Assembly (NCBI GenBank): GCA_905250025.1
Contig: CAJNOJ010000187.1
Location: forward strand, 1 to 64,000
From: Adineta ricciae
Taxonomy: Eukaryota; Rotifera; Eurotatoria; Adinetida; Adinetidae
Length of the DNA stretch: 64,000 nt
Reading direction: 5' to 3'
The notes beneath the pieces were generated by a model. It saw nothing but the letters and a program-made list of their open reading frames with translations, searched no databases and had not been told where the DNA came from. Position numbers and translations under genes: made by a program. This document shows, piece after piece, positions 37,301 through 50,723 of this stretch. Position 1 is the first letter of the stretch, and each line of letters starts with the position of its first letter.

Positions 37301-38950
37301 ATTATTCGTTTAGCTGCTGACAAACTAGGATTACGTACAGATCAGCCTGATGATTTAAAGCTATGCGAAGTCAAATCCACAGGAGGTTTGTTCGGACACT
37401 TCTTAGTTTTGATTATCGACTTCCATCGTTTCGTTTCTAGAGCGGTTGTTATTCAAGGAAAGCGATCTAAGCATTTCCTTTGGTTTATCGTTGAACGGTC
37501 GTCTATTCTTGGCACCGGGTGATCATCTCGATGCATTAGTATGTAAAAGTTTAGCCAAGAATACGATTAAATCTCCATGTCTATCATGCACTATAAGACA
37601 AGATTCGCACGCGTCATCCTTGAACTTTTCATGTTTGACTTGAATGCTAAACTAATTAGTACAAAACAACCCGATGATCTTTCACGAAAGGCTATGTTAA
37701 GAAAAGAGATTAGTGGTTGTGTGATTCTCTGGAGACAATATTTATTGCATTGTCTCGCAGATTTTCAACTAAGTTTTTTTTTAAATTCAGGTGCCTTTGC
37801 CAGAACAAGAAGGTCCACAACGGGGTACGTGGCAGAAATTAGAAATGTTCGGCTCGAAAGAACTTGCCTATGCAATAACCATGCATGATTACGATTTGTT
37901 CATGGCCATTAATCCAGTAAGCACCTATCGAGTGTTGAAATATTCACTGAAAGCGTTTTTTTTCCTTCGTTTAGCATGAATTACTTTACCAGGTGTTCGG
38001 TCGATATAAATATGGCAAAATAACATCAAATTTAGATACATTTATGCGGCGATTCAATGAAATTCAATATTGGATTGTTACGGAAATATGTTTAACACCA
38101 AGTCCTGGTAAACGGGTACAACTTCTTCGGAAATTCATCAAACTCGCTTCATAGTGAGTAGAAAACAGATTTCCATCACAAAATGATCGATTTCACTTTT
38201 CTATGAATTCAGTTGCAAAGAATATCGAAATCTGAACTCGTTCTTTGCAATTGTCATGGGTTTGAGTAACATTGCGGTTAGTCGTCTGTCTCTTACTTGG
38301 GAAGTAAGTGAAAATCATCGTCGATGAATATGATTTGATCATTTTTGTATAGAGATTACCAAGTAAAATTAAACGAATGTTTTCCGAATTCGAAACACTA
38401 ATGGATCCATCGCGTAATCATCGCGTCTATCGATCAACATTGACAAAACTTACACCACCAATTATACTATTCATGCCACTTCTACTAAAAGGTTTCGTTT
38501 AAGAAAATGCTTTGCATTTCTTTTCATTTCCTTCGTTCTTTTAGATTTAACATTTACTCATGAAGGCAATAAGACATATCTGATCGAAGGTTTAGTCAAT
38601 TTTGAAAAAATGGTAAGACTTCCATCTATACTTAACGCGATTACAACGTTGAATTTCAGAGAATGCTATCACACACGATGCGTACATTGAAAATCTGTCG
38701 AAGTCAGACATTGCGTACGTACTTTCTCCTCGAAAATATTCTTTGAAAATGTTAATCCGTTTTTTTTCAGAATTACAAGTGCCACAAGGTGCAAAAAATC
38801 TTTCGGAAATTCAAGAATATGTTCGGTATGTTTTCTCTGTGTTTCCCTTCTCAGTTCTCAATTTCATTCATTTGTAGCGAAATGAACGTTATCGATAATC
38901 AACGTATTCTAAATCAACTATCCAATAAACTCGAGCCGCGTCAAACTTAA
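34330..38950 (+). CDS. rapgef4: EPAC / RAPGEF4-like cAMP-regulated Rap guanine-nucleotide exchange factor
   Basis: EPAC binds cAMP and then activates Rap1/Rap2 by exchanging GDP for GTP. About 20 short exons give the complete EPAC2 layout. First comes a cyclic-nucleotide-binding domain ([19 protein letters not shown]; phosphate cassette [15 protein letters not shown]). A DEP domain follows ([27 protein letters not shown]), then the second cyclic-nucleotide-binding domain ([18 protein letters not shown]; cassette [18 protein letters not shown]). Next are a Ras exchanger motif ([15 protein letters not shown]), a Ras-association region ([20 protein letters not shown]) and the CDC25 catalytic domain ([46 protein letters not shown]). 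Having two cyclic-nucleotide domains matches EPAC2 rather than EPAC1. The start ATG 34330 is supported by the EPAC-like first exon ([17 protein letters not shown]). Intron 37538-37790 is long for this gene. No break is visible. Confidence 0.94.
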
Positions 38951-39333
38951 CATTTTCCTGTCAGTTGTGTTCTTTCCTGTATATTCATGTGATTGATTGA
39001 AACATATCGAAAGAAAATCTTTATTTTTCGTCTTGCAATAAAAAAGAATTGTCTTGTAGATTATCAGGAAAGGCATTGTTCTCACCAGGAATTTATTTGT
39101 TCACTGTATGCATCGATACAGATCAAAGAAGAAGACGAACTGTCGATTTCGATATCTTTCTCGTTTATTTTCTTTTTTTTATATCAAATGCTCATGCTGA
39201 TGTCTAAACATCAGTCTTGTCAACAATCGTTTGTTTATTTGTCATTGTGAAAACGATTTGGAAGCGGAGAGTTGCGCGAACTTCGAAAACGAGAATAATT
39301 AAAGCGCTTTTCTTAATAGAAAGCCTTTTCATC
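38951..39333. other. Short intergenic stretch between EPAC and RFX
   Basis: About 380 bases between two same-strand genes. An AATAAA-like signal occurs near 39038 (tgcaataaaaaa), which would suit the EPAC transcript end. An open frame here (38993-39250) has no motif. Confidence 0.45.
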
Positions 39334-41144
39334 ATGTCAACTGAGCAATTAATTGAACGTTGGTGTAAAGATCATACCACGCGTATGTAGCTATTCGAGT
39401 TGAGATGTTTTGATCGTTTTTTTGTTCTCTATTCAGCAGCTACTGTTCAATGGTTAGTGGATAATTTCGAACCTGCCGAGGGAAATTCCATCCGACGATC
39501 GATTTTGTATAATTTTTATCTTGAACACTGTTTAACTCTCAAAGTCGAATCTTTGAATCCAGCTAGTTTTGGCAAACTAATTCATTCAGTGTTTCTCGGC
39601 TTGAAAACTCGACGATTAGGTACACGGTAATGATGACCAAGAAAATATTCGAAGAAATCATTTCGTTTATCTCGTGTTTCTTTCAAGAGGTAATTCCAAA
39701 TATCATTACTATGGTATCCAAGTGAAATCGTCATCACCATTGATTAAACGAATGCCGCTGGATGTTGATCATTCGTTTTCTCATGATTTTGATACTCAAT
39801 CACCCAATCTGAACATGTCACCTAACGATTATATCTCTTCTCCTTTACCTCAACATTCTTCATTCGAATCAAATGAATTGCCATCGGATATAACAGACGA
39901 TGACATAGAAATCTTTCAGAAAACACATGATGAGTATTCGAATAAGCTTTATCAAGCGTTGATTAAATTTCAATATGATTTAATCGAGAAAATTCTTCAG
40001 CAGTTTTGGTCATTAACAAATATACATTTTTCCCAAACGAGTGAATTGACAAACAATGGTAGATGGATTGTTTTTGAAGGCAATTCGGAAAGAAATATCG
40101 TTTCAGATCCAATGATCGTTTGGAAATTCAATCGTATTTGTACATTCCCATTCATTCTTGACCAATTTCGTTCGTTCTATTCGAAATTTTATCAAACAAT
40201 AATTGATCATTATTTTCCGGATGCTCTTACATCTTTAACACAAACATCAATTGTCTGTTTACTCTCTTTTGATTTCTTCTATTTTCTCAACTCTTCCTTT
40301 CTCTCTCTAGGAAGCCATTCGTACAATCGCAATGAATTTGTCACAATGGGTTCGTTATGCAATCGAACATCTCCATGATCCGTTGAAATCTTTTCTTCTT
40401 CAATATGCTCAAATCTTCACATCGATTCTCTTGCGTTATACATCATTAAATCACTTAGCACTGACCATTCAAAACATGTTTACTCAATCGTCACGCTTAG
40501 CAGCGATGTCCAATGATCTAACTCGAATCAATTTCTCGAATTTACACGAACAAATCAATTGGTTAGTCGAATGTGATTTGACTTTATTCACTAAGATCGA
40601 ACAATGTTTGAAAAATCTCTTTCAATGTCAATCTATGTTGACAATACAACACTGGACGACGTTCATCAACACCTTACTCGACGATTATTTGATTTTGTAT
40701 CATAACACTTCGGATTACTTCTTTCACGCTCGACAATTCCTGTTGAAAACTAACTTTTATTGTTCGTTGATCTTACGTGAACTAACTTTGCACTATGGCA
40801 ACTCACTGGGTTCATTTCATTTACTGCAATTGTTCATCGAAGAGTATCTTTACTATCGGATCGAACAAAAATTAGCAATGTATTGCAATCAAACACAAAT
40901 GAATTTCATGATCGAAAATTTGAACAATAAACAACAAAATGTTCGACGAATTTCGACATATGAAGATCTGTTCAATGACGATGAACTCGATGATGACCTG
41001 GAAAGTTTAGGCGAAGATTTCAATGATCAAAGAAGTCTTTTGAAACCATTGTCACCCGTGCAAATTGAAGATTTCATTCTACCAAATGACACGTTTTCGT
41101 ACATATTTGAAGATTTACAACCATTAGTCAATGAAATCTTTTAG
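39334..41144 (+). CDS. rfx: RFX winged-helix transcription factor (RFX1/2/3 type)
   Basis: RFX factors bind X-box DNA and in animals drive ciliary genes. Four exons in phase: 39334-39382, 39437-39626, 39688-40252, 40311-41144, about 545 residues. The winged-helix domain sits almost at the N-terminus: PATVQWLVDNFEPAEGNSIR, then NPASFGKLIHSVFLGLKTRR and LGTRGNSKYHYYGIQVK, the last being the signature wing. The extended dimerisation region follows, recognisable by ILLRYTSLNHLALTIQ (vertebrate: RRQTSLNHLCQA), LILRELTLHYGNSLGSFHLL and FIEEYLYY. The N-terminal Gln/Pro-rich activation region of vertebrate RFX1-3 is missing, so the protein is short. The donor at 40253 reads GTCTGT, a weak site, but the phase fits. 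The C-terminal tail is acidic. The AGBL2/3-type carboxypeptidase gene lies next on the other strand. Confidence 0.93.
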
Positions 41145-42577
41145 AAAGATTCAAAGAGATTAGTTATTTTTTGAGATATGTTCTTCATCTGTTTCTCATC
41201 AAATCAATCTTTTTTTTTCTTTTGCTTTTCTTCACTCTCTCTTGTTCCTTCTGCCATTGTATAAGTCAATTAAACTTATGATCGATGAGTATGATTTCAT
41301 TTTAATATCGAACTTATCATTCATGATACCACACTAACGTGTCAAAATTGATCATTATCAGCGAAATGAACTACATAAGTCACACTCGCAGCATGTTCAG
41401 TTTGCCTTTTCTGACTGTCGAACTCTAGTGACCTTTGCTTAGACATTTTCACACGNACATATTATCCTAGAGATAGAACAATCATATTATTTGTATTTGA
41501 AAAGTGAAAGAATGATAAATCGATATGCAATCAAAAAGATTTTGTCATTCTTTTCTTAATCAATGTCATGATTTGTTATACATGAATTCATATATAACAA
41601 TTGACATGTCTCATTAACACAAATTTCTAGTATTATTGCTTTTCTTTCATCTTTCTCCTGTTTTTACATACATTTGTTGTCCATGTGTGTATATTTAAGT
41701 AAGCTAAGACGATTCTAGTCGTATTTAATAGATATCAAATAGAAGAAAACACTTCTTTCATCAGACTATTGTTGATGATACTTGTAAAAAACACCGAATT
41801 GGTCAAGACTGCAGTTTTATCCTATTGTAATTTACGGACAATGGATATAAAGAGAAATAGATAGTAGGAAAAGCGTATTCAAATATGATTTACTGTCTAT
41901 CTAGCATGTTGGTAGACAATAACGTGTTTATAGATAGATTTTATTGAGAGGTCGGGGATTCGAACATATTGATGGTTATTCGAAAGTGATAGAAATTAGT
42001 GATAGGGTTATCGATTGATAAGAGAAACAAGACAAGAAGAACTGATTTTCTTGTCGTCTTGAGAATCCAACTTTGTATTAGATATAATATATTAATGGGT
42101 TTCTACTAGATAATTCGAATGATTATAGACGGATATATAAATAAGAATATATCGAATAATTTGATAAACTAGTTATACATCCTTCGATCGATGTTTGTGT
42201 GCATTGAAACACTGAGTTTGTTCATCTATGAAGTTTCTGCCATCATTTTGTCTTACTTTTCCGTATAGTACAACACTAAAGTTAATGAAGATATAATATT
42301 GTATTGCTTCTTGTTTGCTTTTTTTTGCATTCATTGATAGTTGTCTTAGTTTGGATACTGTATTTTAGATTGTCTTCATATGTAGAAAAATGGGCAGAAG
42401 TTCAATATTTTATTCTTCGAAAATGTTTGTACTTTTCATTACAAAAGACAAATGAAAAGAAAATACAGTCGAAAGCAGATGAACTGAGCAATTGAAAAGA
42501 CATCATTTCTAATATAAAAGAATAAAACATCAAGATCATTTGTTGAGACTTGAAGAAGTATTCAGACTGAAATCGTA
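41145..42577. other. Convergent intergenic stretch between RFX and AGBL
   Basis: About 1.4 kb with no gene I can support. One undetermined base (n) lies at 41456. A plus-strand frame at 42304-42495 looks hydrophobic but has no partner exon. Confidence 0.4.
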
Positions 42578-45500
42578 TTATACTCGTTTACTTTTCTCAG
42601 CTGGTACATGAAGTTGTTGAACAATTTGACTAACACGTTCCATCGGATTTAACTGATGTGAATTTTCATTTAGAATACTGGCCGATAGTTCTCGTGCTGT
42701 TGGCTCGATTGGTGCAAGAAGTTGTTGAGTAGAGTAAACATATGATCTGGGTTTCGCAACTCTTTTGTGTTGGGTGATGCTATTGAATACCGATGGCATT
42801 TTTACGCTGACATTAGCGTTACTGCGTATCACAGGTGCATCGCTTTTTGGTAATGAAGAATGAACATTATCCAGTACAGATTGTAAACGATAATGATTAA
42901 TACCACTGGAATCCGTTTGAGTTTCATAAGAGTATCGATTCGACGGATCTGTTGTTGATGTATCAATAGCATTGATCGACGAGGAAAGATTCAATTGTGG
43001 TGTTATAGGTGTTGTGATCTCCAACACATGTGATAATTGATTTACGTCATTGGAAGAAATCGTTCTATTTGATTGCTGTGGACGACGTTCGGTACGCAAT
43101 CGGCGCATCGGTAAATTTTTAGATATAGTTGGTTGGGAAACATAGGTACCACTGATGGTAGAAATTGGTTGATCAGGTATTGATGGTAGAAAATCATTGA
43201 GGGTTAGGGAAGCCAATGAAGCTGTTCGTTTTCCAATAGCATGCGTCAAAGACGTATTTTGATCAGCAATACTGGATATTTCCAACTGGGAATGTTCAGG
43301 TATGGAATAAACATCTTAAGGAAATGAATTTGATTTTCTAGTGAACAAGTGAGGTTTATACAATACTTTGTTCGGTATCTGCATCATATTCATTCGTCTA
43401 GAAAAGAGTTGTTTTTTTTGTGAAAAATGAAATATATGTTATGTTGATCTCGACTTTCTACCTGAAATTCTTGTAACACTGTATTGAGTTTTTTCTACAA
43501 AGACAAATCTTATAAGTCGATTTTCTCTTTTCCCTCAAATGACAACTATACTTGTTTTCGTTCTAAAGCACGTTCCGTACTAAAAATTGGTTGACCATGT
43601 CCACTTCGATTTGCATATTTGCTAACAAACAAGGTGCCTCGTGGTGGCAACGTTCGAGTGGCTTTGTCCATCTAAACAAAACAATCATTAAAAATTGTTT
43701 CAAAACAATACGTTCATTACACAAAACAAAATAAATGTCAAAGCACAAGCATCCCAATGCGAAATGTTTCAAAGCAATATAGGTCATGTAGTATATTGAT
43801 TAGATCAAAAAAAACAAAGCTAGTTTAGATGAATATTCAATGGATGAGTGTGTGTGTTGTCTAGAACCTGATCAACAGAGAGTGTAAGTTTTATCTGCGA
43901 ACATGTCTCGGTTTCTGATGCCATTGATGGGTAAGATATACGATTTCGACGTAGAGGCTCATATGAAGTACCATCAACATCTTCATGAATCTATTCATAT
44001 TTGATATTGATAGCAGCGATGTATTACAAAGAGGTGAATGGAAGAAAATGAGATCTCACCGATACAAATGTTGTTTTGGGAGGTTGACTTTGTTGAATCT
44101 AAGGGTGAATATTAATGAGATCTTTACTTGGATTATTGGTCAATTTATCTCATCGATGACAATCAAGAGTATCAAGTCTTTCTATAGTAAAACATGAGAT
44201 TTGTTTACCTCTCGTTTGCGAGCTAATTTTTGAACGCGTTCTTCAGTGGCTTTTTCTGTTCGTTTTTTTCTGGATTGTTTCTTTGGTGCAGCTCCGCTCG
44301 TCTCGTCATCTACTGGTCTTGTTCTCACGCGCTCGATATCAATGCCATTTGTTGCATCGTCGCTTCCACGGCCTTTTCTGTATGATACTTCGGGTAGTTC
44401 ACCACCTTCCGGGTCGCTGTCTGAGTCACTCGAACTATGTAAAACAAGAAAATCAATTGTATAAGAATCTAATTCATAGCTAACCTTGGTGCATCTTGTT
44501 CGTAGATCGTACGATGACATTGTGTCAATACTTGTAAACAATCCGATACCGATGTCATGGGCACAATTGATTCACCTTCTTGTTTCTCTTCTAAAATATT
44601 CCATAGGTGTACCAAAACACATACGATTGTCTGTTGATCTTACCAGGGTAAATAAGGGACAACAGAGCCGGTGGAATCTTCTCTTTGTCTAATTTTTGAA
44701 GAACACATTTCGTAATATCCATAAAGATAGTATCCATTCGTCTGTATAAACAATGGAACACCTAATCATAGAGAAGACGTTCAATTCAACTTACGCTGAA
44801 TCTGAAAGAATGTCTAAATATTGTCTCAATGATTCGCATATACATTGACCGAACTTTTCGTAATCTTGGATATTAAAATGTGATGGTTTATCTCTACAAG
44901 TTCGATAAAAGTGAGGAGACATTTCCAAATGAAACAAACTTACACAATACTTGATCCACCAAAAGATGCTTCTAGTGTAAAACTGTTTTTGATTAACATT
45001 TCTCTCCACATCACTACACGTCCCGTTGACTCTTTACACCGATGAATATGGAATTTACAATCGTCAAATGCAAACATTTCTGGCGCCTAACACAGTCATT
45101 CAACTAGCCAATCATTCCTATGGGCAATTTCTGTCTACTCACTGTTTTTGACATGATAAACGGGAGGACACGTGCACTTAAAAAGCTTTTCATGTCAGGT
45201 TGTGGTCCGTCACATCCATCACAACCGTACGCGAACACATTCGATTTTCGACTATGACCATGCAGATCACAAAAGGCCAAAATCTAAGATTATAACCGAA
45301 ATCCTCTTGATCATGATAGGATTGTCTGATGTCAATGAATTCTTACTTCACGTCGTTCTTTTTGTAAGGTTTGTACTAGTTGTCTAATGTGATAGATAGT
45401 CGGAAAATTTTGTTTACGTGGATGACGAAAATTACGATTCATATCTTTTCCTGTTAATGAGCATCGATAATTACCAATGATTACACCGTCAGGATTCAGC

Positions 45501-48500
45501 ATTGGAACGATTTTGAATACCAATTGTGAACGTAATCTCTTCAGGAAGGAAACATTATCAGTCATAGTTATATTGCAAAAAAATTTTCGTTTTACTTTAG
45601 CGATTTCATCATCGGACGTGATGAATTCAAGTAAACCACGCATCATATAACTTGAATTGGTTTCGCCTGGATGAATTCGAGCAGTGATTAAAACGAATTT
45701 TTTCTGTTTGACTGGTACAGCTAAAAATTCGATAAGCAAATCGTTGGTTTATATGTGAATAGCTTTCAGATTAGCATACATTCATCGGTAACAGTAACGA
45801 TAAAACAGGAATTTCCTGCTTGAGATTCACAGAGAACATCACGACGAAAGATTTCACGGGATCGAGTAGAAGATAAGTAATCTAAATCATCTTTGAGATC
45901 GGTGAATGTGTAGGGATAACAATGAGATATGTAACACGTGTCACCCGTGTACAAGAATTCCTACGCAAGAAAAACGACATGGATTCGAATAGAATGTTCA
46001 GACCTTCGTCTGTTTGAACATACGAGTTGAAAATCAAGTTCGAAATAGTTTATATCACGATCGAGTAGAGAATTATAAGAACGTGGTTTGTATTCACTAT
46101 AGTTTATATGATGACCAAGACGGTGCCAACCTTGCAATTCTCTCTTCTTGGCCAATTCAGAGAAAAGTAAGATTTTCATTCCTAAATCAAAGCAAGTATT
46201 CAATCAAGAGATTTCAATTATTCGTGATCGTTTCGACTTTTTGGTCATGAAAGCCATTTTTACTGCCTAGGCGACGTTCATTTACTTTAAAGGCGTAGAT
46301 TCCTATTCTTCCTGTTGTCAAATAATGATTAAAATCAAATATTGACATATTCGATCGGGTGATTTAGTTAAAGAAGGTTGAATCAACATTCAAAATATTG
46401 TTGAATATTACAAGAAATTGTCTTTTTTTTGTTGGAAGATGAATCTCTTCCTCTAACCGATATGTAGAAAATCTCCATTTTGAATGCAAAGAGAACAAAA
46501 AACTTGTCTAATTACCTTCATTGTATAAACTACTTTTCTTCATTAAATTAATAATTCGAAAACGGTAGGTAATATTGGCAATCATATTCTGAACACGAAA
46601 GTAATACCATTGTATATGTCGTCGAGTGTAGAGATCCGGACGAAGAACAAGTTCATACTCAAATTGACCTCTAAAACATGCAATTTTATGGGTGAGGAAA
46701 AGATTCTCGAGGTGTTTCTTACACGCGTTTGGCTTGTTGCAAATTTCCACCTTCGAATCGTGATTCGAATATCAATGGTGGACAAATAGTTTCGTTATCT
46801 AACGGTTTTGCTTCTTGCTTTCGTGGAGTTTTATCGACGTCATACACAACAACTGCATGCTTGAATGGGTCAGTGTATTTTTGACTCGCCGGTTGATTAT
46901 CGAATGTTTGGTGAACTTTCGTACCTAAAGAATAGCATTCCTTAGGTTCTTGCTTATCTTCATTTCGTATTAAGAACGAAAATGAGGGTCCGGGATGTTT
47001 TATTGGCACAATCATTGGCCAAAATGGTCCGTGATCATCAATAGGTATTTCCGTTGAGCGAAAACAGTACGTTGTTTTGATTGTTCCATCACTTAAGATA
47101 AATTGATGCTTTTTGTAAAGTCGACTGCGAAAATTAATATTTGAAAACAGCCGTTTGCTTGAATTGATCAGACTATCTTGCTCCTGTTGACTATCGTTAG
47201 GAGTTAGTTCGGTATCGGAGTGAAATTTTACTAGAGCGTTTGGTGCTCGTGAGAAAATCAACGAACTGCTCGGATTAGTGAAATTGAAATCTTCTCGTGA
47301 CCAAATTGATTGTCCAACACGCATTTCTTTTGTCAATTAGATCACCTTCGAAATTTTCATGTCAAAAATGATTTGCAACGAAGAAAAAGAAATGCAAAGG
47401 AAAGAAAGAAGTAGATTGTTTGTCCTCATCATCATCATCAACATCAAATTGTTACCGATCCAAAGACAAATATAACAAAAAAAAATCTTTTTCTATTTGT
47501 CGGAATTGTTAACTTACTTTTCAACGATGAGTCATCGACTGATGAATAGAAGTCTTCTTTTGGTGTCACTTCACGCGTATTCAATTTAGGTGTAGGATGA
47601 AGAATACGATAATCACAAGGCCAAAACGGTCCATCTTCACTGATCACAACTCCGTATTGATTAACGAATGTTTTTGAATTTGTGTTCGTTGAAGATCGTT
47701 GACCAAGTAGATTCAAAATATCTGCTTTATTGGATTTGACGATACTATTTCCATGTAGTAATACAGTTGATGATAAATCAGTAGTGATAGAATTGATTGA
47801 CTTTCGTTTGTAATCACCGAGTGTTTGAAAATGGAAAGAAGAATTATCTAAAGCATAATCATTATTTTCGAGCGAATAACGTCGACGACGGCGATAGTTT
47901 CCATAAGAATCGAAGTCAAAAGTGTGGTTTGGTTGAGTCGATCTTTGGTAATTTAATGACGGGAAATTATCTTTTGTTTCCGAAGGATCTTTCCCGTTTT
48001 GCGAGCAGAGAACAGAACGATTACGTCGATCGATTTCACTCCATGGTACACCTTGGGGAATGTCGACTTCCGGTTGTTGAAATGGAAGACGTTGACCAGC
48101 TCTGTAAGACAAAACTCGGAATTAAAAGTGGAAATTGAAATTCTTACTTTTGGAGAAACATTTCTTAGAAAAAGATTATCTTTCTGAAAGTATTTTTCTC
48201 TCTCAAAAAAGAATGTTTGATTTTTCTTTTGTTTTTTTTCATTTCGTAATCACATTGTAAATACAAGACTTCTGTTTATCCAAACTTTTCGTTTCGAAAT
48301 CATCACAAAAGATATTTCTCCTACCGAAGTTGTTGTTGTCGTAGTTTATTCAACAATTCTTGTTTTTCGGACTCCGCCAGCAATGCCTGAACTTGTCGTT
48401 GAAGATCTTCTTCTAATTGTCGATGAATATTGGCGCGCCATTGTTCATAGGAATCCGTATCTAGAAAAATCATGTACATAAAGTCGTACGACTTTTCTCC

Positions 48501-48625
48501 CGAGATCAAAGAGAACGAAGCGAACCGGTTTTAATCTGCTGAAATCTTTCAAGCTCAAAATTTTGATTGGAAACTGGGTGGATCTGTGGTAGTTTTACTG
48601 CTCGTTTTTCGTTTGAATCAGCCAT
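42578..48625 (-). CDS. agbl2/3: Cytosolic carboxypeptidase, AGBL2/AGBL3 type (tubulin deglutamylase)
   Basis: This M14 metallopeptidase family trims glutamate side chains from tubulin in cilia and centrioles. About 18 exons run from ATG 48625 ([17 protein letters not shown]) to the stop at 42578. The N-terminal part holds coiled-coil and disordered sequence, then two related GPFWP segments ([18 protein letters not shown] and [16 protein letters not shown]). The CCP beta-sandwich domain follows: [50 protein letters not shown]. The catalytic domain has the zinc ligands in [14 protein letters not shown], then [20 protein letters not shown], the second zinc-site region [17 protein letters not shown], and the general base in [10 protein letters not shown]. 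All key residues seem present. A long Ser/Thr-rich tail of about 450 residues with a basic Lys/Arg cluster (about 44250) follows the catalytic domain. The closest relatives are CCP2/CCP3; I cannot tell which. It converges on RFX. Confidence 0.92.
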
Positions 48626-49662
48626 GATGGAAATATGTCGTTGCTAATCGTTTTGTTTGTTTTCTCGCGTTTTCAACACTCAATCGGCATTCAGTTCGAT
48701 GTTTTATAAAAACTTTTCTTTTCAATGTCTTTGCTCGTTCGCATTCCTCCCTAGACAAAATGCACTTCAACATCGCAAGGATGTTATTTTTCTTTGTTTT
48801 ATACGATAATGCATGTATATTGTTAAGTAACGAAACGAATGTTTTGTTTTTCTTTGAGTTTACAGAGGAGAGAAACGAAATCAGATCATGGCAAGTTTTC
48901 AATTGCAAAGAAATAAACATTTACCTTTAAGAGATTGTATAAAATCATGTTTGAATTGCTCGGATATACTTAATGGAATGTCTGATGAATGTTCATGGAG
49001 TTTGCCGTCTTCTCCAGCCATTGTTTGTCGTTTAATTTCAAGCGTTATCATTAACCGGAGTTGTTTCTCCTTCTGCCTTCGTAGCAGGTAAGAACAAATG
49101 AAAAAGAAGAAAGAACAACTCGTCTAATCGTATTAGCAAAAATAACCTTGATGATTAGATGCTTAGCTTTCGGACTTAGAACATAAATGACAGTTATGCC
49201 ATTATCAACTATCATTGGATGAAAACACTTCGATGGAAAATTGTAGCATCGTTTGTCTATTCACTGTTTGAACATGTGTTTCGTAGAGACGCGGCAAAGT
49301 AACAAGAATCCACCCGCTATCATTAGCAAAAGTCTCGTTTTACAAAGATAAAACAATCTCGTCACGACAGACATGTTCATTATCTATCAATATGTTGCAG
49401 TGCACTTTTCATTTATGATAAACCTTCATATTTTGAGAAGGAATTCTGTCTGTCAAACAACATGTTTTTTGTCTCCTTGGAGATCGTATCAACTTTTGAC
49501 ACTTTGTCAGTATGATAATTGTATTCGTGTGAAGAAGCGAGATGAGCTACTGATCAATGATGTATCGCTTGAAAAGAAAAATATTTTTTTTAAAAATAAG
49601 ACTTTTAGTCTTCTAAGATATCCATAAAAGAAGCAAAAAAAGATACAAATGAGGTTCGTGGT
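48626..49662. other. Intergenic stretch between AGBL and transaldolase
   Basis: About 1 kb. The part next to 48625 is the expected AGBL leader and promoter. A plus-strand open frame at 48888-49091 has several Cys but no motif and no signal peptide; I do not call it a gene. Confidence 0.4.
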
Positions 49663-50723
49663 TTATTTCTTTTGTTGAATACGTGCCCGAACGAGTTCTT
49701 CGAGTTTTTTCGCGTCGATCGCAAATTTTCTGATTCCGTCGGAGAGTTTGTCGCTGGCCATTTCGTCTTCGTTCATCATCCAGCGGAAGGTCTTCTCATC
49801 GAGTTTATCGTATTTCTTTTTGTCTTTACCTTTTTGAGCAGCTTGTTCTTTGTTTAAATAAACATTAACTTGCGCATCGTCAGCACTTTTCTGTTCCACT
49901 AACTCTTCGAGTAATTTTGGACTTATGGTCAACAAATCGCAACCGACTAAGCCGAGAATTTGTTTCGTGTTACGAAACGATGCGCCCATGATGACCGTTG
50001 GAATATCGTTCTGTTTGTAGTAATTGTAAATACGCGTCACACTGACCTGTTGAATAATAGAAAACAGTCGAAAAGCAGAACATGTCCAAAAGAAGAACTT
50101 ACAACACCAGGATCTTCATCAATTTCATAGTCACGTTTGCCTTTCTTCTCGATATACCAATCATAGATTCGGCCAACGAATGGTGAAATAAGTGTAACTT
50201 GAGCATCGGCACATGCTAATGCTTGTGCAAATGAAAAGATCAATGTCATATTGCAATGTATACCATATTTCGTTTCTAATTCTTTCGCGGCTTGAATGCC
50301 TTCCCATGTTGATGATAATTTAATCAAAATTCGATCTTTTGATATTCCACGTTCTTCATATAATTGAATCAAGTGTCGTGCTTTGTTGATTTGTCCTTCG
50401 CGATCGAATGAAAGTCGCGCATCGACTTCTGTTGACACTCGGCCAGGAACTATCTTCAGAATTTCCTCTCCAAATGCAACGAAGACTGTATCCATGATAT
50501 CATCGATGACAGCCTGTTCATCCAACGCTGAAGAATCCTTTTCTCGACATTTATTAATGATTTCATCAATTATATGATCATATTGTTTCATATTCGCTGC
50601 AGCTAAGATTAACGATGGATTTGTCGTTGCATCCGTTGGTTTATACTTTTCCAACGAAGCGAAATCGCCAGTATCAGCAACAATCGTTGTATGTTGACGG
50701 ATTTGTTCGAGAAGATTAGTCAT
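49663..50723 (-). CDS. taldo1: Transaldolase
   Basis: Transaldolase moves a dihydroxyacetone unit between sugar phosphates (sedoheptulose-7-phosphate and glyceraldehyde-3-phosphate) in the non-oxidative pentose phosphate pathway in the cytosol. Two exons, 50723-50103 and 50046-49663, give 334 residues, the normal family length. Signature 1 is [14 protein letters not shown] with the upstream acid residue in ADTGDF. The Schiff-base lysine is K135 in [13 protein letters not shown]. The phosphate-binding part is visible at [12 protein letters not shown] and [13 protein letters not shown]. The C-terminus is charged with a Lys-rich helix. An open frame extends upstream of ATG 50723, but its residues do not match the family, so I chose the [11 protein letters not shown] start. 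It stands alone between AGBL and ATF6 on the same strand. Confidence 0.96.

Noticed and set aside
41945-41975. tRNA T-arm-like sequence on the minus strand (GTTCGAATCCCC)
   Set aside because: The flanking bases do not form a T stem, and no matching acceptor or anticodon arm lies at the right distance, so no tRNA is supported.
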